DNA of 64,000 nucleotides from an uncultured cyanobacterium (GTDB taxonomy: Bacteria; Cyanobacteriota; Cyanobacteriia; Cyanobacteriales; Nostocaceae), in NCBI GenBank assembly GCA_903903925.1, contig CAIVAU010000096.1:55443-119442 (forward strand). The letters are read 5' to 3'. Shown here one piece after another: positions 9,502-18,738 of the stretch. The position numbers and the translations under genes are program-made. Below the pieces are notes generated by a model. That model was not told where the DNA came from. It saw only the letters and a list, made by a program, of their open reading frames with translations, and did not search any database. Positions within the stretch are counted from its first letter, which is position 1; every line of letters begins with the position of its first letter.

Positions 9502-9616
9502 AGGGTGCATCCCAATGAGCGTAAATTCGTAGTGCGAGCATCTTGCTCGCTTGTAGTATACGTGAGCAAGATGCTCACACTACTAATCATCTTTTTGCAA
9601 AAATGGGATGCTCCCG
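9502..9616. repeat. Palindromic repeat element (same unit as 7001-7166, reversed)
   Basis: It contains GTGCATCCCAATGAGCGTAA, then GCGAGCATCTTGCTCGC and GTGAGCAAGATGCTCAC palindromes. This is the csm5-cas6 gap repeat in the opposite orientation. It truncates the HNH remnant. The DNA from 9617 to 9763 shows nothing else. Confidence 0.75.
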
Positions 9617-9763
9617 ATATGAGCCTCCAACTAGCGGTGCTCGCCACTAGTAACATATGAAAGAAACACATTTTTGTAGATTTTCTAAAAGCCTTGCTGC
9701 ATAAGGGTTATAAAATGTGTTCCTTAGAAGTCAACGTATGGTGCAAAGTGCCACCTGCTTTTT

Positions 9764-9783
9764 ACACCTTAATGGTGTATAAT
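9764..9783 (+). promoter_or_regulatory. mqsRA promoter and operator palindrome
   Basis: ACACC-TTAAT-GGTGT (9764-9778) is a perfect inverted repeat directly joined to a TATAAT -10 box (9778-9783), 8 bp before the mqsR ATG. MqsA antitoxins are known to bind short palindromes of the ACCT...AGGT kind at their own promoter, so this is a good candidate autoregulatory site. Confidence 0.55.
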
Positions 9784-9791
9784 CTGACTAT

Positions 9792-10097
9792 ATGACGGAT
9801 AAACGAAAGCCAACCTATGATCTCGAAGCATTTAAAGCTGTTGCAGGCACTTGAAATGGTCTTAATGCAACTAGTAGTGCCATCAAGGGGGCTGCAAGCA
9901 TAGGATTCGGACGAGCAGAAATTGTAGCGACGATTCAAACAATGGAAAGGTCACCGATGACAAGCTATGCTGACCATCGCATCTGGCAGGATATGTACCA
10001 TGTTCCATCAGAGGCTGGAGTCCTTTATATCAAATTTACAGCGGATGCCGTGACAGAGTTTCTGTTGCTATCGTTCAAGGAGAAGGAGAATGACTGA
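9792..10097 (+). pseudogene. mqsR: MqsR-family toxin with in-frame stop
   Basis: Reading from ATG 9792 gives MTDKRKPTYDLEAFKAVAGT, then TGA (9852-9854, codon 21). The same frame stays open for 80 more codons with MqsR features: MTSYADHRIWQDMYHVP, GVLYIKFTADAV and the terminal LLSFKEKEND. MqsR is an RNase toxin of the RelE fold that cleaves mRNA. The stop removes everything after residue 20, and the next in-frame ATG lies too far in to give a whole fold. The end overlaps mqsA by 8 bp. It is a recent inactivation, because no other lesion is seen. Confidence 0.8.
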
Positions 10098-10530
10098 CAT
10101 GACACCGGTTTGCCCCATGACTGGGGCTTCAATGCGCCGTGATGTGCGCCCTATGACCTTAACCTATCGCACGGAGAGTATGACATTCGATATGCCGGGC
10201 TGGTATTGTGACGAGTCCGATGAGAGCATCCATACAAGTGAGGATATGAAGGTATCTGACCGGATGCTGAACCTTTTGAAAGCGCGGGTTGAGGGTTTGC
10301 TTGAACCGAAAGAAATTCGCCGTGTCCGTAAAAAGTTGCACCTGACACAGTCTCGAGCAGGGGAACTGATTGGCGGTGGACCACGGGCATTTCAAAAATA
10401 CGAAGCTGGGGATTTGTTGCCTAGTCGTGCCATTACCAGTGCGCTTATACTACTCGATCATGACCCGGCTGCCATTGCCATTCTCAAGAATGAACGGGGC
10501 AATTCCGTTTCTTCATCCCAGATATACTAA
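10090..10530 (+). CDS. mqsA: MqsA-family antitoxin (HTH)
   Basis: Antitoxin and autorepressor of the MqsRA system, 146 aa. The N-terminal half is the toxin-binding part. It has one Cys from each usual CxxC pair (C8, C40), with T11 and S43 in the other places, so a standard zinc site is not complete. The C-terminal half (residues about 80-135) is an XRE-type helix-turn-helix: RVRKKLHLTQSRAGELIGGG, then RAFQKYEAGDLLPS. The start at 10090 overlaps the toxin frame; a second ATG at 10099 is possible. It is intact, while its toxin is broken. Confidence 0.82.
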   Translation: MTDMTPVCPMTGASMRRDVRPMTLTYRTESMTFDMPGWYCDESDESIHTSEDMKVSDRMLNLLKARVEGLLEPKEIRRVRKKLHLTQSRAGELIGGGPRAFQKYEAGDLLPSRAITSALILLDHDPAAIAILKNERGNSVSSSQIY

Positions 10531-10678
10531 GAACGGTTGAGAGCTTTACTTTTCCGTAACTGGCAATGGCAATTTTCCGTTACCGGATTTGAGTGAGGTT
10601 GATTTGTATTTAGTCTTGAGTCGTCGCTTTTTTGAGGACTGAAGTCCTCACTACAAACCACGCAAAATGCGCTACTAG

Positions 10679-11659
10679 CTACCTACTAACACCTACGAAA
10701 TTTTCCTGGGTTTTATCAATAATTTTACGTATAACTTGAGCAGAAGTAGATAAGGCAGACCTTTCTGCATCAGTAAGGTTTAATTCTAATATTCTCTCAA
10801 TCCCATCGGATGCCAAATGACAGGGAACGCCAATAAAAATATCCTTTAAACCGTATTCACCCTGGAGATACGCTGTCACGGGTAAAAGGCGTGACTGATT
10901 GAGCAAGATTGATTCTACCATCACACAGGTGGAAGAAGCAGGAGCAAAAAAAGCACTGCCTGATTGCATGAGTCCCACAATTTCTGCACCGCCGTGACGA
11001 GTACGTTCTACTAAGCGTTCAATTGTGGCAGCATCTAACAATTCTGTAATCGGAATACCGTTGACTGTAGAATAACGTGGCAAAGGTACCATTAAATCAC
11101 CGTGGCTACCTAACACTATTGCGTTGACATCGGTGGGAGCAACCTCCAATTCCATGGCAATGAATGTTTGAAACCGGGCGGAGTCTAACACACCAGCCAT
11201 ACCCATGATGCGATCGCGTGGTAATCCTGTTGCTTGCCAAGCTAGGTAAGTCATCACGTCCAAGGGATTTGTGACAACTATATATATCGCATTGGGTGAA
11301 TAGGCGATCGCTTTGGTGACTGATTCCACCACAATTTTGGCGTTCATCAGCAGCAAATCGTCCCGACTCATCCCTGGTTTACGGGGAAACCCTGCTGTAA
11401 TCACAACAACATGAGAACCAGATGTATCAGCATAGTTGTTTGTGCCGATAATTTTGCGATTATGGAGTTCCATTCCCCTTGCCTCCATCAAATCCAGCGC
11501 CAGTCCTTGAGGTATTCCCTCAACGATATCCAACAACACGACATCTGCCAGATTTTTTTCAGCAATACGCTGGGCTAGGGTACTACCCACCCTCCCGGCA
11601 CCAATGACGGTGACACGGGGTGAATGACACAGAACTGGGAAGGAAGGGGAATAAATCAT
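10679..11659 (-). CDS. mdh: Malate dehydrogenase (LDH-like type)
   Basis: NAD-dependent interconversion of malate and oxaloacetate. The Rossmann motif VTVIGAGRVGS is near residues 16-26. Substrate and catalytic residues fit the family: RKPGMSRDD (R93, R99), N131 in VTNPLDV, R162 and the proton-relay H186 in GSHGD. The RKPG form favours malate over lactate. Length 326 aa is normal, with a short N-terminal extension. ndhO lies 30 bp upstream on the same strand and may share a transcript. Confidence 0.93.
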   Translation of the reverse strand: MIYSPSFPVLCHSPRVTVIGAGRVGSTLAQRIAEKNLADVVLLDIVEGIPQGLALDLMEARGMELHNRKIIGTNNYADTSGSHVVVITAGFPRKPGMSRDDLLLMNAKIVVESVTKAIAYSPNAIYIVVTNPLDVMTYLAWQATGLPRDRIMGMAGVLDSARFQTFIAMELEVAPTDVNAIVLGSHGDLMVPLPRYSTVNGIPITELLDAATIERLVERTRHGGAEIVGLMQSGSAFFAPASSTCVMVESILLNQSRLLPVTAYLQGEYGLKDIFIGVPCHLASDGIERILELNLTDAERSALSTSAQVIRKIIDKTQENFVGVSR

Positions 11660-11689
11660 AATTGCGGGACCTTTGCTAATTGTTGAATG

Positions 11690-11905
11690 TTACTTAAACT
11701 CTTCTAGTTGATCCAGGCGTAGCCAAATATTGGGTGTTGGCACTTTCCCGAACTTCACTAGGGCGTAGTCATCTTTGACGTCTACAATTTCTCCCTTGCT
11801 ATCAAACAAATAGGAAGGAAATCGAGAGTCACTGGCTTGTGCTTCTAGACTGTTTTCCAGCTTCTCGCGGACAGCGCGAACTATATCTCCTTTTTTGACA
11901 GCCAT
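11690..11905 (-). CDS. ndhO: NAD(P)H-quinone oxidoreductase subunit O (NdhO)
   Basis: Small peripheral subunit of the cyanobacterial NDH-1 complex on the thylakoid membrane, involved in respiration and cyclic electron flow around photosystem I. The 71-aa sequence has the family marks [26 protein letters not shown] and [10 protein letters not shown]. Length matches known NdhO. It is found only in oxygenic phototrophs, which supports a cyanobacterial host. Confidence 0.93.
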   Translation of the reverse strand: MAVKKGDIVRAVREKLENSLEAQASDSRFPSYLFDSKGEIVDVKDDYALVKFGKVPTPNIWLRLDQLEEFK

Positions 11906-12268
11906 GAGTTTCCCTCTTGAATTGATAAATTGCTTTCTTCAGGATTTTAGCCCACGATAAGTCTAGCTTCCGCATCAAGAAATGCAACCGCAGATGCACG
12001 CAGACGCACGCGGATAATTTTAAAATTATCTGTTCCCAAGTTCTGTTCGTCTTTTGTAGATCGCTCACGCTAATACTTTGCTAATGGAGTCGCCACAGCG
12101 CTGGAAACCACCCTACAGGTGTGTCTCACCACCACTTAGATTTTTCTCCATTTGCAGTTCAAAACTCAAATTAGTACCAGGTAGTAATGCATGACTTTTT
12201 TATACTTTATAAGTTACCACCATTTGAACAAAAGTCTTTTTAATTTTTAATTTTTAATTTTTAATTTT
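11906..12268. other. Gene-free stretch between ndhO and fpg
   Basis: No gene is supported in these 363 bp. They hold a short intergenic repeat with GCACGCAGACGCACGCGG near 11995-12013 and, next to the fpg stop, four to five copies of TTTTTAA-type heptamers (12236-12270). Confidence 0.6.
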
Positions 12269-13114
12269 TTATCTCTGACATTGGGCACAAAAGTGGCTTG
12301 ATCGCCCAGCTAACCTTATCCGCGTAATAGCTGTACCACAAACCCGACAGGGTTCTCCAGTGCGATTGTAGACTAATGCGACACCACCATAATTACCGTT
12401 AACACCCTTAACGTTGAGGAAGTTACTAAAAGTTGTTCCACCAACCTCAATACTGGCTGTTAACACTTGAATTATACTAGCTCGCAAACGCTCTATTTGC
12501 TCTCGCTGCAAATTTGTACAGAGAGTTTCTGGTCCCACACCACTTAAAAACAGTGACTCATCCGCATAAATATTACCTAACCCTGCCACCACTGACTGAT
12601 CTAGTAGTGCATTCTTGATGGGACGGCGGCGGTTTTGCAGCTTGTTTGCTAGATACTCAACACTAAATTCAGGTGAAAAGGGGTCTACTGCTAGTTTTTT
12701 CAACCCAGTCATAATGCTTTCTACCGCAACTCCCGGAGGAACCCACCACATTTGACCAAAAGTCCGCTGATCAACAAAGCGTAATTCTTGCTCATCTCCA
12801 AGAAATAACCTTACCCGCGTATGCTTATGTAATGGTTCATCTTGATGCAGCCACAGTAGTTGACCAGTCATTCTTAAATGAACTCCTAGCCATCCTGCGG
12901 GGTGACTGCTTTCAATGAGTTCGGCTAGGAGATATTTACCGCGACGATGCCAAGTTGTGATTGCACTTCCGGTGATTCCAGTTAAAAACTCGCTTGCAGA
13001 AGACGGGTAGGCGATCGTGCGCTGAAGCAACACATCTCCAGTCTTGATTTTTTGGTTTAGGGTCAGCTGATTCAGACCCAACCGGACAGTTTCAACTTCT
13101 GGCAGTTCAGGCAT
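12269..13114 (-). CDS. mutM: Formamidopyrimidine-DNA glycosylase (Fpg/MutM)
   Basis: Base-excision repair enzyme that removes 8-oxoguanine and related lesions and cuts the abasic site. It begins MPELPEVET, placing the catalytic Pro2 and Glu3 at the processed N-terminus. A lysine-bearing loop, the H2TH region (LLDQSVVAGLGNIYADESL, about 167-185) and a C-terminal zinc finger (C-x2-C ... C-x2-C, residues about 257-279) are all present. Length 281 aa is typical. It lies downstream of psaE on the same strand, separated by a repeat-rich hairpin region. Confidence 0.95.
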   Translation of the reverse strand: MPELPEVETVRLGLNQLTLNQKIKTGDVLLQRTIAYPSSASEFLTGITGSAITTWHRRGKYLLAELIESSHPAGWLGVHLRMTGQLLWLHQDEPLHKHTRVRLFLGDEQELRFVDQRTFGQMWWVPPGVAVESIMTGLKKLAVDPFSPEFSVEYLANKLQNRRRPIKNALLDQSVVAGLGNIYADESLFLSGVGPETLCTNLQREQIERLRASIIQVLTASIEVGGTTFSNFLNVKGVNGNYGGVALVYNRTGEPCRVCGTAITRIRLAGRSSHFCAQCQR

Positions 13115-13129
13115 TAATAATTAAGAGGA

Positions 13130-13235
13130 GAGAGAGGGGGAGATGGGGGAGATGGGGAGATGGGGAGATGGGGAGATGGGGAGATAAATTAATTTCCTTG
13201 TCTCCCCACACCCCACACACTCCCAGTCTTACCCC
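13130..13235. repeat. GGGGAGAT array facing CTCCCC array
   Basis: Five copies of a GGGGAGAT-type octamer (13137-13184) face a CTCCCCACACC stretch (13201-13226), about 20 bp apart. RNA from either strand could fold into a long stem between psaE and fpg. This may act as a terminator or an mRNA-stability element. Confidence 0.55.
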
Positions 13236-13249
13236 TTACTCCTTAGCTT

Positions 13250-13462
13250 TTACTTTTTCGCCTTTGCCTTTGGTGCTTCAACTTCGATTAATTCACTCTC
13301 GGCAAAGTTGTTGGTGTTGACGCCAGAGTAATTTACCTTGTTAAATCGGACAATAACTGGGTATCTGCCACCGCCTTGCTCAATTGTCGCCACAGTTCCT
13401 AGATCCTGATACCAGTAGGATTCTGGGCGAAGAACACGTACTTTAGAACCACGTTGAACCAT
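13250..13462 (-). CDS. psaE: Photosystem I subunit IV (PsaE)
   Basis: Stromal-side photosystem I subunit with an SH3-like fold that helps ferredoxin docking and cyclic electron flow. The sequence starts [20 protein letters not shown] and continues [19 protein letters not shown] and [14 protein letters not shown], all conserved in PsaE. A Lys/Ala tail ends the 70-aa protein, and the length is normal. It is a core photosynthesis gene. Confidence 0.97.
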   Translation of the reverse strand: MVQRGSKVRVLRPESYWYQDLGTVATIEQGGGRYPVIVRFNKVNYSGVNTNNFAESELIEVEAPKAKAKK

Positions 13463-13648
13463 GAGTTTATTTCCTTTTAGCTATCAATGCCTATGTATAG
13501 GGCTAATTGATTTCACTGTACAACTTGACGGTATCACCTAGAGGTTTTGTTAAGTTATTTGTCATTTACTATCCCCTTTTCTAGAGAGTGTGGGGGGTGT
13601 GGGGAGTGTGGGGAGAAAAAGAATCTCCCTCCTTCTTCTAGACCACGA

Positions 13649-13670
13649 AAGAAGGGCTATAACCCTTCTT
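13649..13670 (-). terminator. Hairpin downstream of the fibrillin gene
   Basis: Stem AAGAAGGG / CCCTTCTT with a 6-nt loop, 56 bp after the stop of the minus-strand fibrillin gene. The following T-run is short, so it is only a weak intrinsic terminator candidate. Confidence 0.4.
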
Positions 13671-13725
13671 GACAAAGTTTAGATGATCGATTAGGGTTTA
13701 TACTCGCTCACCCTACCGGAATATT

Positions 13726-14310
13726 TTATGCTTTGGTTAAGACAAACAGGCTGCCCTCATTTCCTCTGCCAATACGTAAATTACTATCTATATAAGTAAT
13801 ATCCAGCCAGCCTTGTTGTTCACTACTATTTAGAGTAAGATCAACCGCAGTGAATTTTGTGTCGGCTTCAATTTGTTGGATAAAACTATCCGGCTCACGA
13901 TAGCCTATTAGGCTTTGTAAGCCGATTATAGAACGATCAAATTTTACGCTGATGCGATATCCTGAAACTGGCTCAAATTTTGCAGCAACACTGACTAAGC
14001 CTTCAAGATAAGGCAATCCATAAAATTCAGCTATGTTGTAAACGCTGTTAGTTTCTACGCGAATATACTGGTAAATTTGTCCAAGTTTGTACAGCGGGAA
14101 TCTATCTAGGTTTAATAGTGCTTTGCTGGTGGTATATAGTAGTCGCCAATTACCATTCAGTAACTCTAGAGCCTCTACTGGGCGTGGTGTAGGATTCATA
14201 TCTTCCAAATTAGCAATTGCTGTTGAAATAGCTTGTAAGTCTTGCTCTGTTGCCAGTAAACCACGATTTTTACCTGCAATCGCTTCAAATAAATCTGCTT
14301 TTCTAAGCAT
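13726..14310 (-). CDS. PAP/fibrillin family protein
   Basis: Plastid-lipid-associated protein / fibrillin family, lipocalin-like proteins linked to thylakoid and plastoglobule lipids in cyanobacteria and plants. Marks include NGNWRLLYTTSKALL (residues about 72-86), IYQYIRVE, and the C-terminal RIGRGNEGSLFVL, which closes the barrel with the conserved R-x-G-R-G-x-x-G-x-x-F/Y-V-L pattern. Length 194 aa is typical. It is transcribed away from the DUF3134 and mraY genes. The exact ligand is unknown. Confidence 0.85.
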   Translation of the reverse strand: MLRKADLFEAIAGKNRGLLATEQDLQAISTAIANLEDMNPTPRPVEALELLNGNWRLLYTTSKALLNLDRFPLYKLGQIYQYIRVETNSVYNIAEFYGLPYLEGLVSVAAKFEPVSGYRISVKFDRSIIGLQSLIGYREPDSFIQQIEADTKFTAVDLTLNSSEQQGWLDITYIDSNLRIGRGNEGSLFVLTKA

Positions 14311-14538
14311 CGCCTGTTACCTCAAATAACACTCATATTCGGGAAAGTATCAATGAACCATGTATAGTGCCATACAAACTAATTATCTGCTGCAACCAGT
14401 TGCCCTCTCAATCATAAATAAAAGATTTTTTGTCGGAATTTGGGGTAAAACTGTTGAATCAACAACTATAATCAGCCAGTCTGAAGTGATAGACTTTAAA
14501 CTGTCCGTTCACTTTACTTTTTCTCTGCCTTTGTCAAT

Positions 14539-14778
14539 ATGTTGAATTCTCCATTGCGCGAAGTACCCCGCAATCAGCGTGCTACTGTCATTCCATTAAA
14601 ACAAGAGTCCTCTCTGTTAGACTGGTTGCAGTCGAGTGGTCGTCTCATAGCGCGTGATGTTCACGACCCAGATTTTCTTGAAGACGAAGAAGAAATAGAA
14701 TCGCTAATGGGTGTAGAGGACGGCATTGGCGATTATGATTTTGATGACGACGATGATATAGTTCCAGACCAGGAATAG
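14539..14778 (+). CDS. DUF3134 family small acidic protein
   Basis: A 79-aa cyanobacterial protein of unknown function. The N-terminal half is basic to neutral (REVPRNQRATVIPLKQESSL, then a Trp/Leu motif LLDWLQSSGRL). The C-terminal half is strongly acidic, ending in a run of Asp (DFDDDDDIVPDQE). This bipartite pattern fits DUF3134. It lies 79 bp upstream of mraY on the same strand, and co-transcription is possible. Confidence 0.75.
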   Translation: MLNSPLREVPRNQRATVIPLKQESSLLDWLQSSGRLIARDVHDPDFLEDEEEIESLMGVEDGIGDYDFDDDDDIVPDQE

Positions 14779-14857
14779 CCATTAAGGCGCTTAGCATTGT
14801 CGGTTTACGTAGTCCTCATGTTTCAAGTTTGCAAGTGTGGAGTGAAGGGAAAATTCT

Positions 14858-15961
14858 GTGGACGCTAAATTATCCCCTGACCGAGGTTTAAATATTTCTG
14901 GAATCGGTCTTGTCTCTTTATTGGGTGCAGGGCTTGGTGTAGCAGCACTAATTTTGGATGGAATGGCGAATAGGTTGCCTTGGCAAAGTATTTCGCTCAC
15001 ACTGCCATTATTGTTCTGCGCTATGACTTCAGCTGCTATAGGCTACTGGGTAGTACCGCTGCTGCAAGCACTAAAAACTGGACAAATAATCCGTGAAGAT
15101 GGTCCTCAAGCCCATTTAAGAAAGGCGGGGACTCCAACGATGGGAGGTATATTCTTTATTCCCGTAGGAGTGGTAGCTGCACTTTTTTGGTCTAACTTTG
15201 CTTATGATGTGTTTGGCGTTGCCTTATTGACACTGAGCTATGGTTTTATAGGCTGGATCGACGACTGGCAAGTTATACGTCGCAAGTCGAACAAAGGTAT
15301 ATCGCCTCGCCTAAAACTAGCTTTGCAAATTTGTTTTGCAGTCGTATTCTGTCTATGGATGATTTTTAGTCCACCTCATAACATTATAACAATAACAAGT
15401 ATTGCTTTACCGCTCTCGTTTTCTTTACCTCTAGGGATATTCTTCTGGCCCTTAGCTGGCTTTGTGCTGGTGGCAGAAAGTAACGCTACGAATCTGACCG
15501 ATGGCGTTGATGGTTTGGCAGCAGGAACGGTAGCGATCGCACTGCTGGCATTAGGCGCATTGGTCGCACCAACCTCACCTGGATTAATGGTTTTTTGTGC
15601 TTGTCTGAGTGGTAGTTGCTTAGGCTTCTTAGCCCATAACCGCAACCCCGCCCGTGTTTTTATGGGAGACACTGGTTCCCTAGCCCTTGGAGGGGCTTTG
15701 GCAGCAGTCGGTTTGCTGACAAATAGCCTAGTAGCTGTGTTTATTCTCAGCGGAATCTTCTTTGTAGAAACCCTCTCTGTCATGGCGCAAGTTAGCTACT
15801 ATAAAGCTACCAAAGGCCCAGATGGCAAAGGCAAGCGCCTGTTTAAAATGGCACCACTACATCATCATTTAGAACTTTCTGGCTGGTCAGAACTGCAAGT
15901 AGTTGCTGTATTTTATACTATCAGTGCAATTTTGGCTGTACTTAGCTTAGCGCTCTGTTAG
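14858..15961 (+). CDS. mraY: Phospho-N-acetylmuramoyl-pentapeptide transferase (MraY)
   Basis: Integral membrane enzyme that transfers phospho-MurNAc-pentapeptide from UDP to undecaprenyl phosphate, making lipid I. Family marks: LRKAGTPTMGGIFF (residues about 87-100), the Mg/catalytic DGVDGLA, NRNPARVFMGDTGSLALGG, and the loop KMAPLHHHLEL near the C-terminus. About ten membrane segments are visible. The GTG start is supported by an AAGGGA ribosome site 7-8 bp upstream. Length 367 aa is normal. Confidence 0.95.
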   Translation: MDAKLSPDRGLNISGIGLVSLLGAGLGVAALILDGMANRLPWQSISLTLPLLFCAMTSAAIGYWVVPLLQALKTGQIIREDGPQAHLRKAGTPTMGGIFFIPVGVVAALFWSNFAYDVFGVALLTLSYGFIGWIDDWQVIRRKSNKGISPRLKLALQICFAVVFCLWMIFSPPHNIITITSIALPLSFSLPLGIFFWPLAGFVLVAESNATNLTDGVDGLAAGTVAIALLALGALVAPTSPGLMVFCACLSGSCLGFLAHNRNPARVFMGDTGSLALGGALAAVGLLTNSLVAVFILSGIFFVETLSVMAQVSYYKATKGPDGKGKRLFKMAPLHHHLELSGWSELQVVAVFYTISAILAVLSLALC

Positions 15962-16042
<81 letters not shown>

Positions 16043-16546
16043 TCATTGACGCAGGTGACCAACTAAGTGAACTAGTTCTGGCAAAATCAGCTTTTCCATC
16101 CCGAGTCTGACAGCATTGCTGGAACCGGGAAGGGAGAAGATTAATTTCTGTTGATAAATGCCTGCCACAGCGCGAGATGCGATCGCTCGCGAACCTATTT
16201 CTTGATAACTTAAGAAGCGAAACAACTCACCAAACCCAGGCAGAGTTTTTTCCAGCAACTGCGTTAGGGCATCGTAAGTGGTGTCTCTTGGTGCAATACC
16301 AGTGCCACCATTGACAATTATAGCATCTAAATTTGTGCTTTTACCAAGGATTTCCACCTGCTGTTGAATATGTTCTGGTTCATCTTTGATAATTTTGTAG
16401 GCTTCTACAGTATGTTTAGCATCTCGCAGTAATTGCTGAATTAACTGACCACTCTTGTCTGTTTCTTCTGAGCGACTATCGCTAATGGTCACCACAGCAC
16501 AAGCTACAGTCATGCCTGGAAGGTCCGGATGGGGTAAGTGTGTCAT
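16043..16546 (-). CDS. moaB: Molybdopterin biosynthesis protein MoaB
   Basis: MogA/MoaB-family protein that adenylates molybdopterin for Mo insertion. Family motifs are VTISDSRSEETDKSGQ (residues about 18-33), NGGTGIAPRDTTYDAL and the late LPGSSNAVRLGME. I chose the internal ATG at 16546 (MTHLPHPD). The frame is open further upstream to 16660, but the extra residues look non-conserved. Length 167 aa fits the family. Molybdenum cofactor would serve enzymes such as nitrate reductase. Confidence 0.9.
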   Translation of the reverse strand: MTHLPHPDLPGMTVACAVVTISDSRSEETDKSGQLIQQLLRDAKHTVEAYKIIKDEPEHIQQQVEILGKSTNLDAIIVNGGTGIAPRDTTYDALTQLLEKTLPGFGELFRFLSYQEIGSRAIASRAVAGIYQQKLIFSLPGSSNAVRLGMEKLILPELVHLVGHLRQ

Positions 16547-16681
16547 AAAGCACACATTGTAAGTAAGTGAATTATAAGGCTGATACCCAAAAGCCAGACA
16601 GAAAGTCATTTTTTCTCCTGAGTGCTGATTTTGGGATTTTAGATTTAACCCAAAATCCAAAATCCAAACTCTAAAATTGAT

Positions 16682-17017
16682 TTAAGTTGGATTAAATTCT
16701 AAATCATGCTCCTTGGCATATCGTTCCATAAACCGGATAAAGCGAGCCCATTCTTCTTCAGATCTCATTATATAAGTTGCTTCTAATGCCTCCGGCTGAC
16801 CGTTGACGAATATACCCTTGACTTCGCGGGTGACTATTTCCCCTTCTTCGTCGATCATGTACATCCCGGTAACGTCTTCAGTACTCTGATTGCTTAAAGC
16901 CAGAGGATTTTTGAAAAGAAACGTCGCTGTACCACTTTGGCCACTGCGCGATCGCGTCAATCGCACATCTGCAACGACTTTTTCATTGATCCCCCTAGAA
17001 AACTGTACTTTAGCCAT
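16682..17017 (-). CDS. psb28: Photosystem II assembly protein Psb28
   Basis: Cytosolic-side protein that binds photosystem II assembly intermediates and is absent from the mature complex. The 111-aa sequence shows the family pattern: IQFSRG-like start (VQFSRGINEK), PDVRLTRS-like (VADVRLTRSRSGQSGTATF), GMYMIDEEGEI and the C-terminal RFMERYAKEHDLEF. Length matches Psb28-1. It is transcribed upstream of moaB on the same strand, 135 bp apart. Confidence 0.93.
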   Translation of the reverse strand: MAKVQFSRGINEKVVADVRLTRSRSGQSGTATFLFKNPLALSNQSTEDVTGMYMIDEEGEIVTREVKGIFVNGQPEALEATYIMRSEEEWARFIRFMERYAKEHDLEFNPT

Positions 17018-17106
17018 GATGAGTGAATTTAAACTTTTATTACGATTAATTTACCATTCTCTCATCATTCACAACGATAAGTACGTAGGGCACGCATAAA
17101 TTTTAA

Positions 17107-17159
17107 GAGTCAGGAGCGAGGAGTGAAGAATAAAACTCCTAACTCCTAACTCCTAACTC
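17107..17159. repeat. Heptamer stem between psb28 upstream region and cobW stop
   Basis: GAGTCAGGAGCGAGGAGTG faces ACTCCTAACTCCTAACTCC across an A-rich loop. It directly abuts the stop codon of the CobW-family gene and could form its terminator stem. Confidence 0.45.
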
Positions 17160-18269
17160 TTACTTCCCAAACCCTTTCCCACGGGCATTGGAAGGGAGAC
17201 AGACGCAGTTTTCCAGTTGTTTTCGCAATTTATCATGATCTAGATTTTGACCAATCAGCACCAACTGATTTTTTTTCTCACCTTTCCATTCCTCATCATC
17301 CAGAGTAAAGCGCTTGCCGCAAAGATGGAAAATATGACGTTTGGGACTTTCATCAAACCACATAATCCCCTTTGCACGAAAGACATTCTCAGGAAGCTGG
17401 TTGTCTAAGAAATATTGAAACTTCCTGATCACGAAAGGTTTGTCACTCTGGAAAGACAGTGAGGTGAAACCATCATTTTCTAAATGGTCTGAATGATGGT
17501 GGTCATGGTCATGATGATGGTCATGATCATGGTCGTGATGATGGTCATGATCATGGTCATGATGGTCATGGTCATGATGGTCATGGTCATGATCATGGTC
17601 TTCCTTAGTGTCAAAATACTTGTCAGTCTCAAACAGACCAACGCTCAGAATTAAGGGTAGCGGAACTTGCGATCGCGTCGTGCGGATAATTCTCGCTCCT
17701 TCCTTAACCTCCTGAATTTTTGCTTCCAACACCTCTAATTCTTTCTCAGACACTAAGTCTGTCTTATTAAGCAGAATCACATCACCATAGGCAATTTGAC
17801 TGTGAGCCGCCTCAGAATTGAATAAATCTAGGCTGTAATTTGCTGCGTCTACTACCGTAATAATTGAATCTAGACGAGTCATATCCCGTAACTCAGTCCC
17901 AAGAAACGAGAGAGCGACTGGTAGTGGATCTGCCAGTCCTGTTGTTTCCACAACTAGATAATCTATCTTTTCTTGGCGTTCTAAAACTCTGTAAACCGCA
18001 TCTACCAGATCATTATTGATAGTGCAGCAGATACAGCCATTGTTCAGCTCCACCATATCTTCGCCTGTGGAGACAATTAACTCGTTATCGATGCCAATTT
18101 CGCCAAATTCATTCACCAAGACAGCAGTCTTTAGACCCTGCTGATTGGTCAGGATATGATTGAGTAAAGTTGTCTTACCGCTACCGAGAAACCCAGTAAT
18201 AATTGTTACAGGTAGTCCTTTCTTCGGTACATCCATTGCTTGAGATTCAGAAGTAACTGCTGATTGCAT
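17160..18269 (-). CDS. CobW-family (G3E) GTPase with long His/Asp metal-binding stretch
   Basis: GTP-dependent metallochaperone of the COG0523 family. Walker A is GFLGSGKTTL (residues about 22-31), the family metal site is GCICC (about 79-83), and the base-recognition motif is NKTD (about 168-171). A striking run of HD/HHD repeats, about 45 residues (roughly 227-272), lies between the G domain and the CobW C-terminal domain. It would bind Zn, Ni or Co. Length is 369 aa. The metal cannot be told from sequence; zinc supply is most likely for His-rich cyanobacterial members. Confidence 0.88.
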   Translation of the reverse strand: MQSAVTSESQAMDVPKKGLPVTIITGFLGSGKTTLLNHILTNQQGLKTAVLVNEFGEIGIDNELIVSTGEDMVELNNGCICCTINNDLVDAVYRVLERQEKIDYLVVETTGLADPLPVALSFLGTELRDMTRLDSIITVVDAANYSLDLFNSEAAHSQIAYGDVILLNKTDLVSEKELEVLEAKIQEVKEGARIIRTTRSQVPLPLILSVGLFETDKYFDTKEDHDHDHDHHDHDHHDHDHDHHHDHDHDHHHDHDHHHSDHLENDGFTSLSFQSDKPFVIRKFQYFLDNQLPENVFRAKGIMWFDESPKRHIFHLCGKRFTLDDEEWKGEKKNQLVLIGQNLDHDKLRKQLENCVCLPSNARGKGFGK

Positions 18270-18738
<469 letters not shown>

